Positions 50,001-59,757 of a DNA stretch of 64,000 nucleotides are shown one piece after another. Source of the DNA: Schistosoma haematobium (lineage: Eukaryota; Platyhelminthes; Trematoda; Strigeidida; Schistosomatidae); NCBI RefSeq assembly GCF_000699445.3, contig NC_067201.1, positions 16,857,501-16,921,500 on the forward strand, given 5' to 3'. The notes beneath the pieces are model-generated. The model saw only the letters and a program-made list of their open reading frames with translations. It was not told where the DNA came from and ran no database searches. The stretch's first letter is position 1, and the number at the start of each line of letters is the position of its first letter. The translations under genes and the position numbers were made by a program.

Positions 50001-53000
50001 GTTGATCCTGAGTTCTACGTTATTTCAACTTAGGTATTTCCTTTATGCCTCGGGTGAGATCGGCGTAAGTAAAAAATCGAAATCCATACCTCACTTTTGA
50101 AGCTACTGATTAAAATTTAGTAGTTAAGAGAAATAACATGAAAATATTTATGACTAACGGAGGACTTCCATAGTAGAATGAAACGGCCATCCGGTGCTCC
50201 CATGTTTTCCATGGTGTTCTAGCTTCAATTCAATTATTAAACTGTTTTCATTAAGTTACTAGCTTCATTTCATGTAATTACTCCATATTGTAATTGTACT
50301 TTTGAAGCATATTGAAAGGAATTTAGTAGAACCTCAGCCAAAAAGAGGAATAAACTACATAGAATCAACAACTGTAAGATTAGATTTGGTCAAAAGGTAT
50401 ACAGTCCTATAGTTGAGGAGACCTTTGCAAGAATGATTCGAAATCTTTCACAGTTTTGTTTATCAAAATCTTGAGTTTATTATTTCATAAATTCTATTGC
50501 CCAGGTTTATCTGTTATTCTCAAACTATTCTTCATTTGTTTGCTTGTTTATTCTGTTATCATAACGATAATAAAAACATTTACAACTCATTGAACGTCAT
50601 CAAATTAATCTGCCTCAATGTTTGATGTATGACGTTAAAATCTGAACTAATATATATATATATGTATGTGATTTTAGATCACTTCTAAACGACTAGCTAG
50701 ATCAGGACTATGGATCTATTATTTACAATGTATTTTATATATGGTTTACACAGGTTTATTTGTGTGCATAAACCTATCATTCAATGTTTATCATTCATAC
50801 AGTAGGTAGTTATGAATTATAGTATGATTAAGAATCCCAGAAATAACAATCGGATCAAGAAGTACTAGAGAAGCACGAACGAAAGTATTGTATTTGGAAT
50901 TCGAAATCAAGTATTCAACAAGTACAAAGGAATCATTAGTTCATTCAAACACCACATCCGCCACAGCTCAATTTGAAGTCCAAGTGTCTGTAATCGATTG
51001 TACGTCTTCTTCTTAATTTCATCCTGTGTCTGTCCGATATTGTATTGGATAAAGACTCTGTATCATCTAGAATGTGATCATTAGTATTAGAATAAACAAC
51101 CGAAATCGGAACAAACTCACCTGCTTCCTAGGATTGTGCAATCAGCATGCCGGTTATGTACTGAAACCGCTGCTACCTAGAATTTGAACCATAGACCTAG
51201 ACTGTCCTCCTCCACGAAATAATGTTGGATCTTTACATCCCCAAGATATGAATGATGTGGCTTCATTTAAAACAGATTTCTCACATTGGTTAGAGTAAAC
51301 ATTAGAAGTGTTTTTGTGATAAGGATAAACAGCAGTTGATATGAAATCATTCGCATTGTACTCAAAATCGAGCTCATTTAGTAATTGTGCTTCGCATTGA
51401 ACAAGTTTCTCACAAGAAACAAGTGCATTATGAGGACAAATAATATTTGGTATGACTTCAAGATTTGACTCTTCTGAAACAGTTTCCTTGAATTTATTAA
51501 GAATGTCATTGCAGAGTAAAGGATTATTAGAAAAATCAGCATCTATCAAAACTACATCAGGTTTTCGATCATGACTAGGTTCATTCAACATATTTTCCTC
51601 AGATTTGCAAGGAATTTCGTCAGAAATAAGTGTATCATTAGGAAAAAACATATCTGGTATAATAACATGAGAAATCTGATAAGTCGATTGATTAGAAACT
51701 GTTGTCTCGCAAGAATTCTGAGTTTCACTTAACTCTGAACTGCTATATGACTCTACACTGTATTTTGAAATCGTTGATAAGAATAAATGATCATTAGGAA
51801 CATTGGACTAAATAGAATCAGAATTACAAGACTTAATATTAGTTGCAGCAAGATGAACAGTAGTATTACAAAATGACTGAATATGCCCAATATCACCACA
51901 TTTAAAGCACTTAGAATTACGAAATTTACATGAATTAAAAGAGTGGAACTTGCTACAGGACAAACATGAACCAAATTTGTGCCCATCTTCATGAACTGCA
52001 TCGCAACTCCTCAATGAATTGTCTGCATAATCTTCAGTATGCACTGGATTGGGATGACGTAATGCAGTGGGATTCTTTATATCTTCATGCATCATTTTGC
52101 AAAATCTTCCCCCTTTACGACATTCGGGATTTGTATACTGAACATAGTCTAGCAGTAGATCCTTGAAGGTTGTATAAGAAAGCGAAATGGGCTTTTCCGG
52201 TAAAGCCAGAGTTTTTAATAAGCTATATGCTTCTTTTCCGATGGATGTGAGGAAATGTGCTACAGTATTAACATCCTCATCATCTTCCTTGGTCATAGCC
52301 CAGATTTCGGACCTTTCAAAGTAATCCTCAAAAGCATCAAAATCTGAATGTATATCCAACAATTCCATTACAGGCTCCATCGCGACGCCAATATGATTTG
52401 AAGTATTTGAAGTATAGTATGAAATAAGAATCGCAGGAAGACGTAATCGGATCAAGAAGTACTAGATAAGCACAAACGAATGTACTGTATTTGGAATTCG
52501 ATATCAAGCATTCAACAAGTACAATGATATCATTAGTTCATTCAAACACCACAGTAGTCGTAGAGTTTATCAAAGTAATACTCCCAATGTCTACATTACA
52601 TGCAGCTGCTTCAATGAACTGATAAAACACACTCACTTCTGTTATGGTTTCCTGAAATCTGCTCACAACAGATGATACATATATCACAATCAGACTCACG
52701 AGCTATATCATTGCATAAAATAAGTTAACTAACAGACAATTACATTGTTCATCAAAGCCAACCAAAAGGATTCATATCTTCATGTTACAGTGTTAAATAG
52801 GCATTATATTATAGTTACAATTTTTGTTTATTACTCTCCTAGAATTCTTGAATGATATTTTATTTCAAACCTTTCCACCAGAATTAAATACAGTTCTTAA
52901 TTTGTTTTTTTTTTGCCTCTAGTTTACCCTTATTTTTACTTATTCGCATCCTCTTTCGTCAATTTTCTCTTATCATACTGATATGAAAACATCTGAGAGC

Positions 53001-56000
53001 TTGAGCCCACTACATATTTATATCAGGTCTTAAAAATGTTTGCATTTATTCAGCTAGTAAATCGAAGCATAATTTACAAAAGAAGCTTCAATAATTTATA
53101 TTAGATTTAATGAATAAAAATAAAATAATTCAACTTGAACGCGCGTCGCGTCATATTTGAGACTCGTCGGCTGGATTTACCTGCAAACCTTACTGTGTTG
53201 TATTCCCAAGATGAATATCAACTCTGGTATGCAGGTACATCCAGATGACGGGTTTCTAGTAGAACAAAACGCTAATCCTGGATTCCACTGCTAGCAACTA
53301 TTCATCTCTATCTAAAATAATGTTTTGTTTTCATATTTAGGGAAACATTGAATGTATGGAATTACTACTTGAATATGGAGCTAATGTGAATCACTCAGAT
53401 AAAAATGGTTTGACCGCTTTACACATGGCTGTAGATGGAGAGCAACCGAGAGCAATCAGACTATTGGTTAAATCATGTTCTAATTTAGAAGCTAAGGATA
53501 ACAATCTTGGATGGACACCTTTATTACGTTGTGGTAAATTTATTAGATAATGATATCTTGTTTTAAAAAAGAAATTATATTTTTAAAAATCGCAGTAATT
53601 GAAATTAAAATAAACCCACCATTTTGCTCGACGGTCTGGCCAAGGCTTCTTTTGTTCCTGAAAGAAGCTTAGGCCAGATGTTTGATCTATTTTAACTCCA
53701 ATAGCTGAAATTTTTCAGTTGATATTAGTTTATCATGAACGTCGCATTCAGTGTATGCATTGTTCACGTAAAACTTACAAGCTTTGATGATTTTCTGTAA
53801 AATGTTCTCATAACGATGTTCTTGGTTTTTTTTATTACCTATAAGGTTACTGGTATAAAATGTTAGATTGAAAAAAAAAACGATTCTGCGTTCTGTCGAC
53901 TTTAGTAATATTAGATGTTGATGTTGATCCAAATCAATACTATGATCTGTTTAGGTGGACACAGTAATAAATGTTATTGTGAATTTCCTCCGCTTGATAA
54001 TATTGTAATATGATTATGCCACATAACTGATGCAGACTGATACTAATCACTGTGTTTTATAGAATACTGTATGTCCCATAATTTTGACTAGTTTGATTAT
54101 CTTTCTAAAGAAAAATAACCCTCACACAAAGTTTCACCTACTTCCATTTTACCTATGTGTTACTATTATAGTTTGTGTTATTTTATATTATTTAGTCAAT
54201 ATATTATGTTACATTCGATCCGCTCTCATAGTAGAAACATCTTTTATCACTTCATATCTTATATTTCGTCCACTTAGTACACATCACAACATTATGCTTC
54301 ACTATGATACTCATAAAAAGGTGAAATGTTTCTGCGAAATCAGACTATCATGATATTTGAACTGATCAATCTACGTAAGAACATAAAATCTTCAAGAAGA
54401 CCTCTTAATATACAATGAATTAGTATCAGAATGGGTTTTGTGAAGATTGTAGTAATTTCAACAGTTGAGATCATGAGTCAATTGAAGCTAGACCACTATG
54501 GAAAACCTGTAAGCACTGGACGACCGTTTCGTCCTATTGTGGGACTCTTCAGCAGTGCGCATCCACGACCCCGTCTCGTGGGATTCGAACCCAGGACATG
54601 TCAGTCTCGTTCCAGACGCTTAAGCAACTAGACCACTGAGCCGGGTACCAACGTTGTTAATGTCTAACTTCAACTAATCCACGAAATTGAGCGACACATC
54701 CACCGTTGTCTTCAGTGAATTACTACCTCACAACTGACCTGGTTGAATTTTTGAGCAAATAACAACTTTGATAAGAGTTAGCCATGGAATCTAGAGTTGA
54801 CGCTTTATTTATAACGCATCGGAATATCATATCACTTCTGAATATCAACAACAAGAAAGTAAAAACTAACAATTTGATTACATCACATCACATCAAGTCA
54901 ATAGTATGCAAAACCTTTAAAGTATAAAATAATCAAGTTCAATATGAAAAACCTGGAATGTAAACTAATCTTGACTGACGAAACCCAAATAGGACAATAT
55001 GATGCAATTTTCTCGCCAAAATATCATAATTCCTTCTCTAATAATACAATTAGTTATACAGTCATGTCAATGTACATATAATAAGTGTTATCCGAAAATT
55101 CTAGTTTAAAAATTTATAGATGTTACTCAAACTGCATTAAAATGGTTTTACTTTTATTTTTCCTACATAATAATAGCCGCTTTAAAAAATAATGGAAATG
55201 TAGAGGTAGCCAGAGAATTAATTAAACTGAATGCTAATATTGATGCACAAGATCGAGATGGTAAAACTGCACTACATAATTGTATTCTACATGGACACTA
55301 TGATTTATGCCGGTTTCTGTTAGAAAATAATGCCAATGTGAATTTAAAAACAAATGTAAGTAAACTTTTTGAAAAGCCTTGAGTATTTTGTTTCATTGTT
55401 GGGTCATCAACCAACATACGATGTTATTTATTTAGGTAACTATAATGATTAGGAGTATTTGAATTATAGTATGAACTAAGAATCCCAGAAATAACGTAAT
55501 TGGATCAAGAAGTACTAGATAAGCACAAACGAGTGTACTGTATTTAGAATTCGAAATCAAACATTCAGCAAGTACAAAGGAATCATTAGTTCATTCAAAC
55601 ACCACAGTAACTTTATTGGAAGGTTGTGTATTATGAACTGACATATCGTGATTATCTAAACGCATTATATGTACTCAGAGAATAAGTTAATGAATGCTAA
55701 ATGTCGTCAAACTATCCATTGATTATTTTTCGTGTACAGTGACTCAATACGCTAGTAGAGATCTAGCTAACCACAATAAAATTACTTAGAAAGACAATTT
55801 AGCTGACCAATACTATTATTAATGTGAAAAAGGGATTTATTTTAAAAATGACGACTTTTCATCAACTAATTCGTCTAAGCAGTTACGCTACTGAAGAAGT
55901 ATGTGCATATATATCTATATATGAGAAAGAAATTGGGAGTGGACCTTATCTTGACTTTTGCAGCTTTTATTCACATGGCTTTAAATATCTTGTACTAGGC

Positions 56001-57239
56001 AGAAGAATTCGAATCAAACAGAAAACACATAAAAATTTTTTCCTAATTAAATATGACGAAAAATACTGTAGATAGGACTTAAATGAAGAAAACCTCATAT
56101 TCTCCCGACTGATGTTGAGTAGTGAGCGAAGTGAGAGGAAGACTGATACAGAACTTACAGTAACGCTTGGAAGCACATTTCACACGGTGGAACCAGTAAC
56201 CCTAATGACGCTATAAGAACACAAACAAAAGTACAAAATTACATTCAATAGTAGACTCACTAAAACAACAGGATGCCTGCTTGCTTATCGAACATAATCT
56301 AGGATATCAACATACAAGAGACATGACGGACAACTTGCTAAAATGCCTAACCCCAAATAAATACAATAAACAAAAAATGATCAATTTTTAGTGGTTAAAT
56401 TACAACCACCTTCCCAATGGGAATGAAATAAAACAGTAATGCTTCTTCTCATTTTTTTTACCTACGATCACAAATCGAAGATTTTAGCTGGAGAAGATTC
56501 TATTCTCCCGTGTATATTAATATTCACTGAAGAGAATTCCGATTTTAGAGAAGGCAAAAAGATTTAATAAATCCAATATATTGAACACATTATGCTATCC
56601 TTTGTTTAAATTAAGGAAACTATCTAAAATAGACTCAAATATATTCGTGGACTGATTGGAGTTAAACATTAACACCGTAGGATGCTGACTCACTGGTCTA
56701 CAGGTTAAGCATTCGCGCACAAGTCCGATAGGTCCTGGGTTCGAATCCCCCAAGCACGGTCATGGATGCGCACAGCTGAGGAGTCCCATACTAGGACGAA
56801 ACTGTTGTTCAGTGCTTCCATCTTTCCCATGGTGGTCTAGCTTTAACTGACTCATGAAGTGAACTATTAAAAAGGTTACTGAATTATTTAGACTTATATT
56901 CTATCAATAACTACCTCTTCCAGTTAGCATTGGTTTCTGTCACAAAGCATTTTAGTGTAAGCGAAAGCAAATATTACTCATTATTTTTCAGTAAGTCAAT
57001 TTAACTAAATCGTAGTTTTTAAACCCGAATTCACAAACCGATTCCTTCAAATCATGTGATTATTCTTTTGTCATTTGTATTTGTAATTGTAGAATGGACA
57101 TAGTACATTAGTACTAAGTGAATCTGTTGGAAATCAAGTAAGTGAAAGTTATTTCATTCAACGAAAAATCTTTTCTTTTCAAAATAAGAAAATTCAAAAA
57201 TTAATCAAAGAATTTGTCAATCATAGTAAAACTTGGTAA
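47048..57239 (+). CDS. FANK1: FANK1-like protein: fibronectin III plus ankyrin repeats
   Basis: Eight exons join in frame with GT-AG sites: 47048-47259, 47322-47446, 47515-47596, 48167-48241, 49630-49717, 53341-53533, 55177-55355 and 57093-57239, giving 367 residues. Human FANK1 has 345. Residues 1-112 follow the fibronectin-III region (PSPPNITSVTYVSVDLDW, YIGYDHQCTCKNLEPDTSYY, FENWSDVVHVQTN). Ankyrin repeats follow: DELGFTALMYCAQRN, TGKTAIMFAAFKGNIECMEL, NGLTALHMAVDGEQP, LGWTPLLRC, RDGKTALHNCILHGHYDL. The last exon contains a 51-nt in-frame GT-AG stretch (57138-57188); removing it gives 350 residues and a gap-free C-terminal match, so it may be a mini-intron. In vertebrates FANK1 is testis-enriched and nuclear; that role is unproven here. 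Introns 5 and 7 contain transposons. AATAAA is at 57271. Confidence 0.9.
50155..50240 (+). repeat. Degraded second-family hammerhead fragment in FANK1 intron 5
   Basis: ATGAAACGGCCATCCGGTGCTCCCATG followed by TTTTCCATGGTGTTCTAGCTTC corresponds to GAAAC, helix III, helix I and the tail of the second hammerhead family. The 5' half is lost. Confidence 0.5.
50813..50957 (-). repeat. LTR (3' LTR) of the gag-only element
   Basis: On the minus strand it begins TGTGGTGTTTGAATGAAC and ends ACTATAATTCA (TG...CA). It matches 52408-52553 and the solo copy at 55460-55616. Confidence 0.7.
51154..52380 (-). CDS. Gag-like protein with zinc knuckles, one in-frame TAG
   Basis: Starting at MEPVMELLDIHSDFDAFEDY (52380), the frame runs 190 codons to TAG (51810-51808) and then continues open for another 217 codons to a stop at 51154. 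The N-terminal part has the helical look of a retrotransposon gag (FERSEIWAMTKEDDEDVNTV, FLTSIGKEAYSLLKTLALPE). A variant knuckle CLSCSKFHSFNSC is followed by a canonical CX2CX4HX4C knuckle, CFKCGDIGHIQSFC, at about residues 158-171. The region after the TAG is acidic (VVLIDADFSNNPLL, ISWGCKDPTLFRGGGQ) and not recognised. An upstream in-frame ATG at 52455 lies inside the LTR and is less likely. The TAG may be a mutation or a readthrough site. Confidence 0.72.
52408..52553 (-). repeat. LTR (5' LTR) of the gag-only element
   Basis: Shares GGATCAAGAAGTACTAGA.AAGC and CATTAGTTCATTCAAACACC (plus strand) with the other LTRs. Confidence 0.7.
53205..53315 (+). mobile_element. Degraded Sm-alpha hammerhead repeat next to FANK1 exon 6
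   Basis: GATGAATATCAACTCTGGTATGCAGG, then TACATCCAG, a scrambled core (ATGACGGGTTTCTAGTAGAACAAAAC) and CCTGGATTCCACTGC. The helix I strands are preserved better than the core, where CUGANGA and GAAA are lost. It ends about 26 bp before the acceptor of FANK1 exon 6. Confidence 0.68.
54440..54757 (-). mobile_element. Second-family hammerhead repeat in FANK1 intron 6
   Basis: Minus-strand copy of the 405-bp family: internal block (54757-54660), tRNA-like region with B box GGGTTCGAATCCCACG (about 54585), hammerhead, then AACCTGTAAGC reversed and the GGTCTAGCTTCAATTGACTC tail. Confidence 0.8.
54513..54558 (-). ncRNA. Hammerhead ribozyme with intact core
   Basis: Minus strand, 5' to 3': helix I GCACTG, core CTGAAGA (fits CUGANGA), helix II GTCC CACAATA GGAC, core GAAA, helix III ACGGTCGT, cleavage-site triplet GTC, then helix I strand CAGTGC. 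All conserved core bases are present and helices I and II pair fully. Helix III is very short, as in the schistosome hammerheads. Predicted cleavage is after the C at 54519. Confidence 0.75.
55460..55616 (-). repeat. Solo LTR of the gag-only family in FANK1 intron 7
   Basis: 157 bp, TG...CA on either strand, homologous to both LTRs of the 50.8-52.6 kb element. No internal sequence is attached, as expected after LTR-LTR recombination. Confidence 0.75.
56646..56870 (+). mobile_element. Second-family hammerhead repeat in FANK1 intron 7
   Basis: From GTGGACTGATTGGAGTTAAAC through the tRNA-like part (B box GGGTTCGAATCCCC at about 56738) and hammerhead to GGTCTAGCTTTAACTGACTC. The 5' internal block is missing. 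Confidence 0.78.
56770..56815 (+). ncRNA. Hammerhead ribozyme, core kept, helices weakened
   Basis: Core CTGAGGA (56776-56782) and GAAA are intact and helix II GTCC...GGAC is perfect. Helix I has one mismatch (GCACAG against CAGTGC) and helix III is reduced to AC/GT. The cleavage triplet is GTT, allowed by the NUH rule. Activity is doubtful. Confidence 0.6.
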
Positions 57240-57270
57240 GTTGTACCTAATTTTTCTTTTGTTTGAAAGA

Positions 57271-57276
57271 AATAAA
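57271..57276 (+). terminator. FANK1 poly(A) signal
   Basis: AATAAA 32 nt after the FANK1 stop. Confidence 0.7.
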
Positions 57277-57342
57277 CAAAATATTTTCACGAGATCCTTG
57301 TATAGTACCATTCAGATTTCAAAACAAACAAATGTTGAACCG

Positions 57343-57700
57343 AGAATATTCTTTTCAATGGATTTCTCATCAGCTTCTACAATTATCTCATATCCATATT
57401 AATAATCCATAAAATTGGTCACATTTAAGGCAGGGTACATCATTTGGAAATTGTAATATGTGAATCAAGGTTTGTTGTTTGTCATATATCAGATCAAATT
57501 AAATCGTTTATGTTGGAGCTGATTGGTATGAAGTTGCTGACTTGAATCAGTTTATAAATGAAATGAAATTGTGGGATAAATAATGGTCAGAATGAATATG
57601 GTCAACATGGGATAAGAGAGAAAGAGAATAATGGAATAAAAATCAGAAATTACATAATATGTAGAATATTATGAATTAGGTCAGATATAGCAGATAGGGG
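57343..57700 (+). repeat. Terminal inverted repeat, left arm, of a Penelope-like remnant
   Basis: About 358 bp matching the reverse complement of 58175-58544 at very high identity (for example CACATTTAAGGCAGGGTACA). It begins about 70 bp after the FANK1 poly(A) signal. Confidence 0.85.
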
Positions 57701-57822
57701 TGGATGTTGAATAAATTTCTCAACAAGGTTATCAAGTGTAATAATAATAATAACGGTAAAGATAGTAATAATAAGATAATAATATTATAAAATTGATTAT
57801 TAACTAGTTGACCTCGAATTTG

Positions 57823-58160
57823 GCCATGGTAAAAGGAGCGACTAAATATATTCCTTTTGGATGCAAATCTCTGGCTTTTTGATCCGAATAGCAATTGCTT
57901 CAGTCGTCTGCAGGATTCTCTGTCTGACGGAATTAGGTAAACTGCTGTTAACACGATATATTATTGCGAAAGATTGCTCCATGTTGGCTGTATGTGCTGT
58001 CTGAATTAAATAGTCTAAAATGGAGCTGTTAACCGTTTTTGACTACATCTTTGCTTAACCACAGTGGGAGGTGCTCACAAGCCCGAATATATACATTTGT
58101 AGAACATCTGCCAATATAACTTGCTCCACAGGAGCAATTGAACTGACAGATACAGAAAGA
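57823..58160 (-). pseudogene. GIY-YIG endonuclease fragment of the Penelope-like element
   Basis: Minus strand: a Cys-rich start CSCGASYIGRCSTN (YIG motif) with RACEHLPLWLSKD, then a frameshift into ILDYLIQTAHTAN, SFAIIYRVNSSLPNSVRQRI, TEAIAIRIKKPEICIQKEYI and, after a TAG, LLLPWP. This order matches the C-terminal endonuclease of schistosome Penelope-like elements as recalled. It is inactive. Confidence 0.75.
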
Positions 58161-58174
58161 GGTGGCTACTCCAG

Positions 58175-58544
58175 GCAATTTATCTACTATATCCGACCTC
58201 ATTCATATTATTCTATATATTACGTAATTTCTTATTTTTATTCCATTATTCTCTCTCTCTCTCTCTCTCTTACCCCATGTTGACCATATTCATTCTGATC
58301 ATTATTTATCCCACAATTTCATTTCATTTTTTAAACTGATTCAAGTCAACAACTTCATACCAATCAGCTCCAACATAAACGATTTAATTTGATCTGATAT
58401 ATGACAAACAACAAACCTTGATTCACATATTACAATTTCCAAATGATGTACCCTGCCTTAAATGTGACCAATTTTATGGATTATTAATATGGATATGAGA
58501 TAATTGTAGAAGCTGATGAGAAATTCATTGAAAAGAATATTCTT
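58175..58544 (-). repeat. Terminal inverted repeat, right arm
   Basis: About 370 bp; it differs from the left arm mainly by an expanded (CT)n run at 58250-58270. Confidence 0.85.
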
Positions 58545-59184
58545 CATTCATATGAATTGTGATTTAAATACTGAACCTTAATGATATATATTTTAGTTAA
58601 ACATTCATTGGTCTAATCAAATTTAAAATGATTACTAAGATATTCACCATATAACATGAATTAAACATTTTTGAGAATTATATATTTGAATGAGTGAATC
58701 AGAAAATAAAATCATCTCTATGATCTTAACTAATAGTTCAATGAACGAATAAATGTGTAATTGTCATGTAGGATATAATAATAATAATAATGCTAATGAT
58801 CTATGTATTGTTATTCACATAATTATCTGATATTTAGTTGTGTTAAAATACAAATCGCATAGCAACCATTTTTGCTCATAATTCTACGGTATTTTGTTTG
58901 AAAATATACTAATTAAAAAAATATGAAAATAATTTTTCTGTAGATAGTTATCAGCTACAGAATCAATAAAAGTCATGAAACACATGGTAGCTGGTTTGTG
59001 TTGGTGTAGAGATCTTCACAGTAATGCCCATCTACATTGACTCTTAACAGGATCAGACATATAACTTGCCGATTCTATTCCATCCTTATTTTAAGTATTT
59101 TGATGTTGAAGTGATTACATAATGAAATCATTTTCAAATTAAACAAGTTTTCATAAATCATTCAACAAAACAAATGTCTAATAG
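58545..59184. other. AT-rich intergenic DNA
   Basis: No supported feature except a short ATA/AAT simple repeat near 58773. Confidence 0.4.
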
Positions 59185-59408
59185 TTGAATTCATTAGTCG
59201 ATTAAAGCTAGACTACCATTCAAAACCTGGAAGCACTGAACGGCCGTTTCGTCTCAGTATGAGGCTCCTCAGCAATGTGCATCTACGATTCCACACATAG
59301 GATTTGAACCCAGGAACTTCGGTCTCACGTGCGAACGCTTAACCTGTAGACCAGTGACTCGGCACCCAACGGTGTTATTGTCCAACTTCAACTAACCCAC
59401 GAAATTGT
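59185..59408 (-). mobile_element. Second-family hammerhead repeat, inverted partner
   Basis: Reverse-oriented tRNA-like plus hammerhead unit that forms a near-perfect palindrome with 59533-59757. Both share copy-specific variants (the block GTGCATCTACGATTCCACAC in plus orientation here), so one is a duplicate of the other. Confidence 0.8.
59233..59280 (-). ncRNA. Hammerhead ribozyme, core intact
   Basis: Minus strand: core CTGAGGA, GAAA, helix III ACGGCCGT and triplet GTT are present. Helix I reads GCACATTG against CAGTGC (a two-base bulge) and helix II GCCTC...GAGAC has one mismatch. Confidence 0.62.
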
Positions 59409-59757
59409 GCTCACTAGTGACTGACTTAAAGAGGCATTTCCTGGAATTCTAATGAGAATTCGTGATCAGAAGAGTTCAACCGTGTCGGTTATGAGGCAAT
59501 AACTCACTGAAGACAATAGTGGACGGTGGTGCAATTTCGTGGATTAGTTGAAGTTAGATATTAACACCGTTGGATGCCGACACAGTGGTCTAAAGATTAA
59601 GCGTTCGCACGTGAGACCAAAGATCCTGGTTTCAAATCCTATGTGTGGAATCGTAGATGCACATTGCTGAGGAGTCCCATACCGAGACGAAACGGCCGTT
59701 CAGTGCTTCCAGGTTTACAATGGTAGTCTAGCTTTAATCGACTCATGAATTCCATTG
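59409..59757 (+). mobile_element. Second-family hammerhead repeat with internal block
   Basis: Starts TGCTCACTAGTGACTGAC like 10559, continues through TTTCGTGGATTAGTTGAAG, the tRNA-like region (B box degraded, GGTTTCAAATCC) and the hammerhead, to GTCTAGCTTTAATCGACTCATG. Confidence 0.8.
59659..59706 (+). ncRNA. Hammerhead ribozyme, core intact
   Basis: Core CTGAGGA and GAAA are intact, helix III is ACGGCCGT and the triplet is GTT. Helix II GTCCCATACCGAGAC has one mismatch and helix I carries the same ATTG variant as its inverted partner. Confidence 0.62.

Larger units (their letters stand above)
50813..52553 (-). mobile_element. Compact gag-only LTR retrotransposon in FANK1 intron 5
   Basis: Two direct repeats of about 145 bp (50813-50957 and 52408-52553) enclose about 1.45 kb with a single gag-like frame on the minus strand and no room for pol. 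A TGGCGTCGCG-like sequence shortly after the 5' LTR may be a primer-binding site. The architecture matches small non-autonomous elements that keep only gag. LTR divergence is visible (several mismatches), so the insertion is older than the 33.7 kb element. Confidence 0.72.
57343..58544 (-). mobile_element. Penelope-like retroelement remnant with inverted terminal repeats
   Basis: A 1.2-kb unit: left arm, about 470 bp of unique interior, right arm. The interior on the minus strand encodes a broken GIY-YIG-type endonuclease. Penelope-like elements carry terminal repeats that can be inverted relative to each other, which fits. The reverse transcriptase is absent. Confidence 0.72.

Noticed and set aside
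57676..57954. 92-codon open frame on the minus strand
   Set aside because: It overlaps the Penelope-like endonuclease region in another frame; the GIY-YIG-type frame explains the similarity better.
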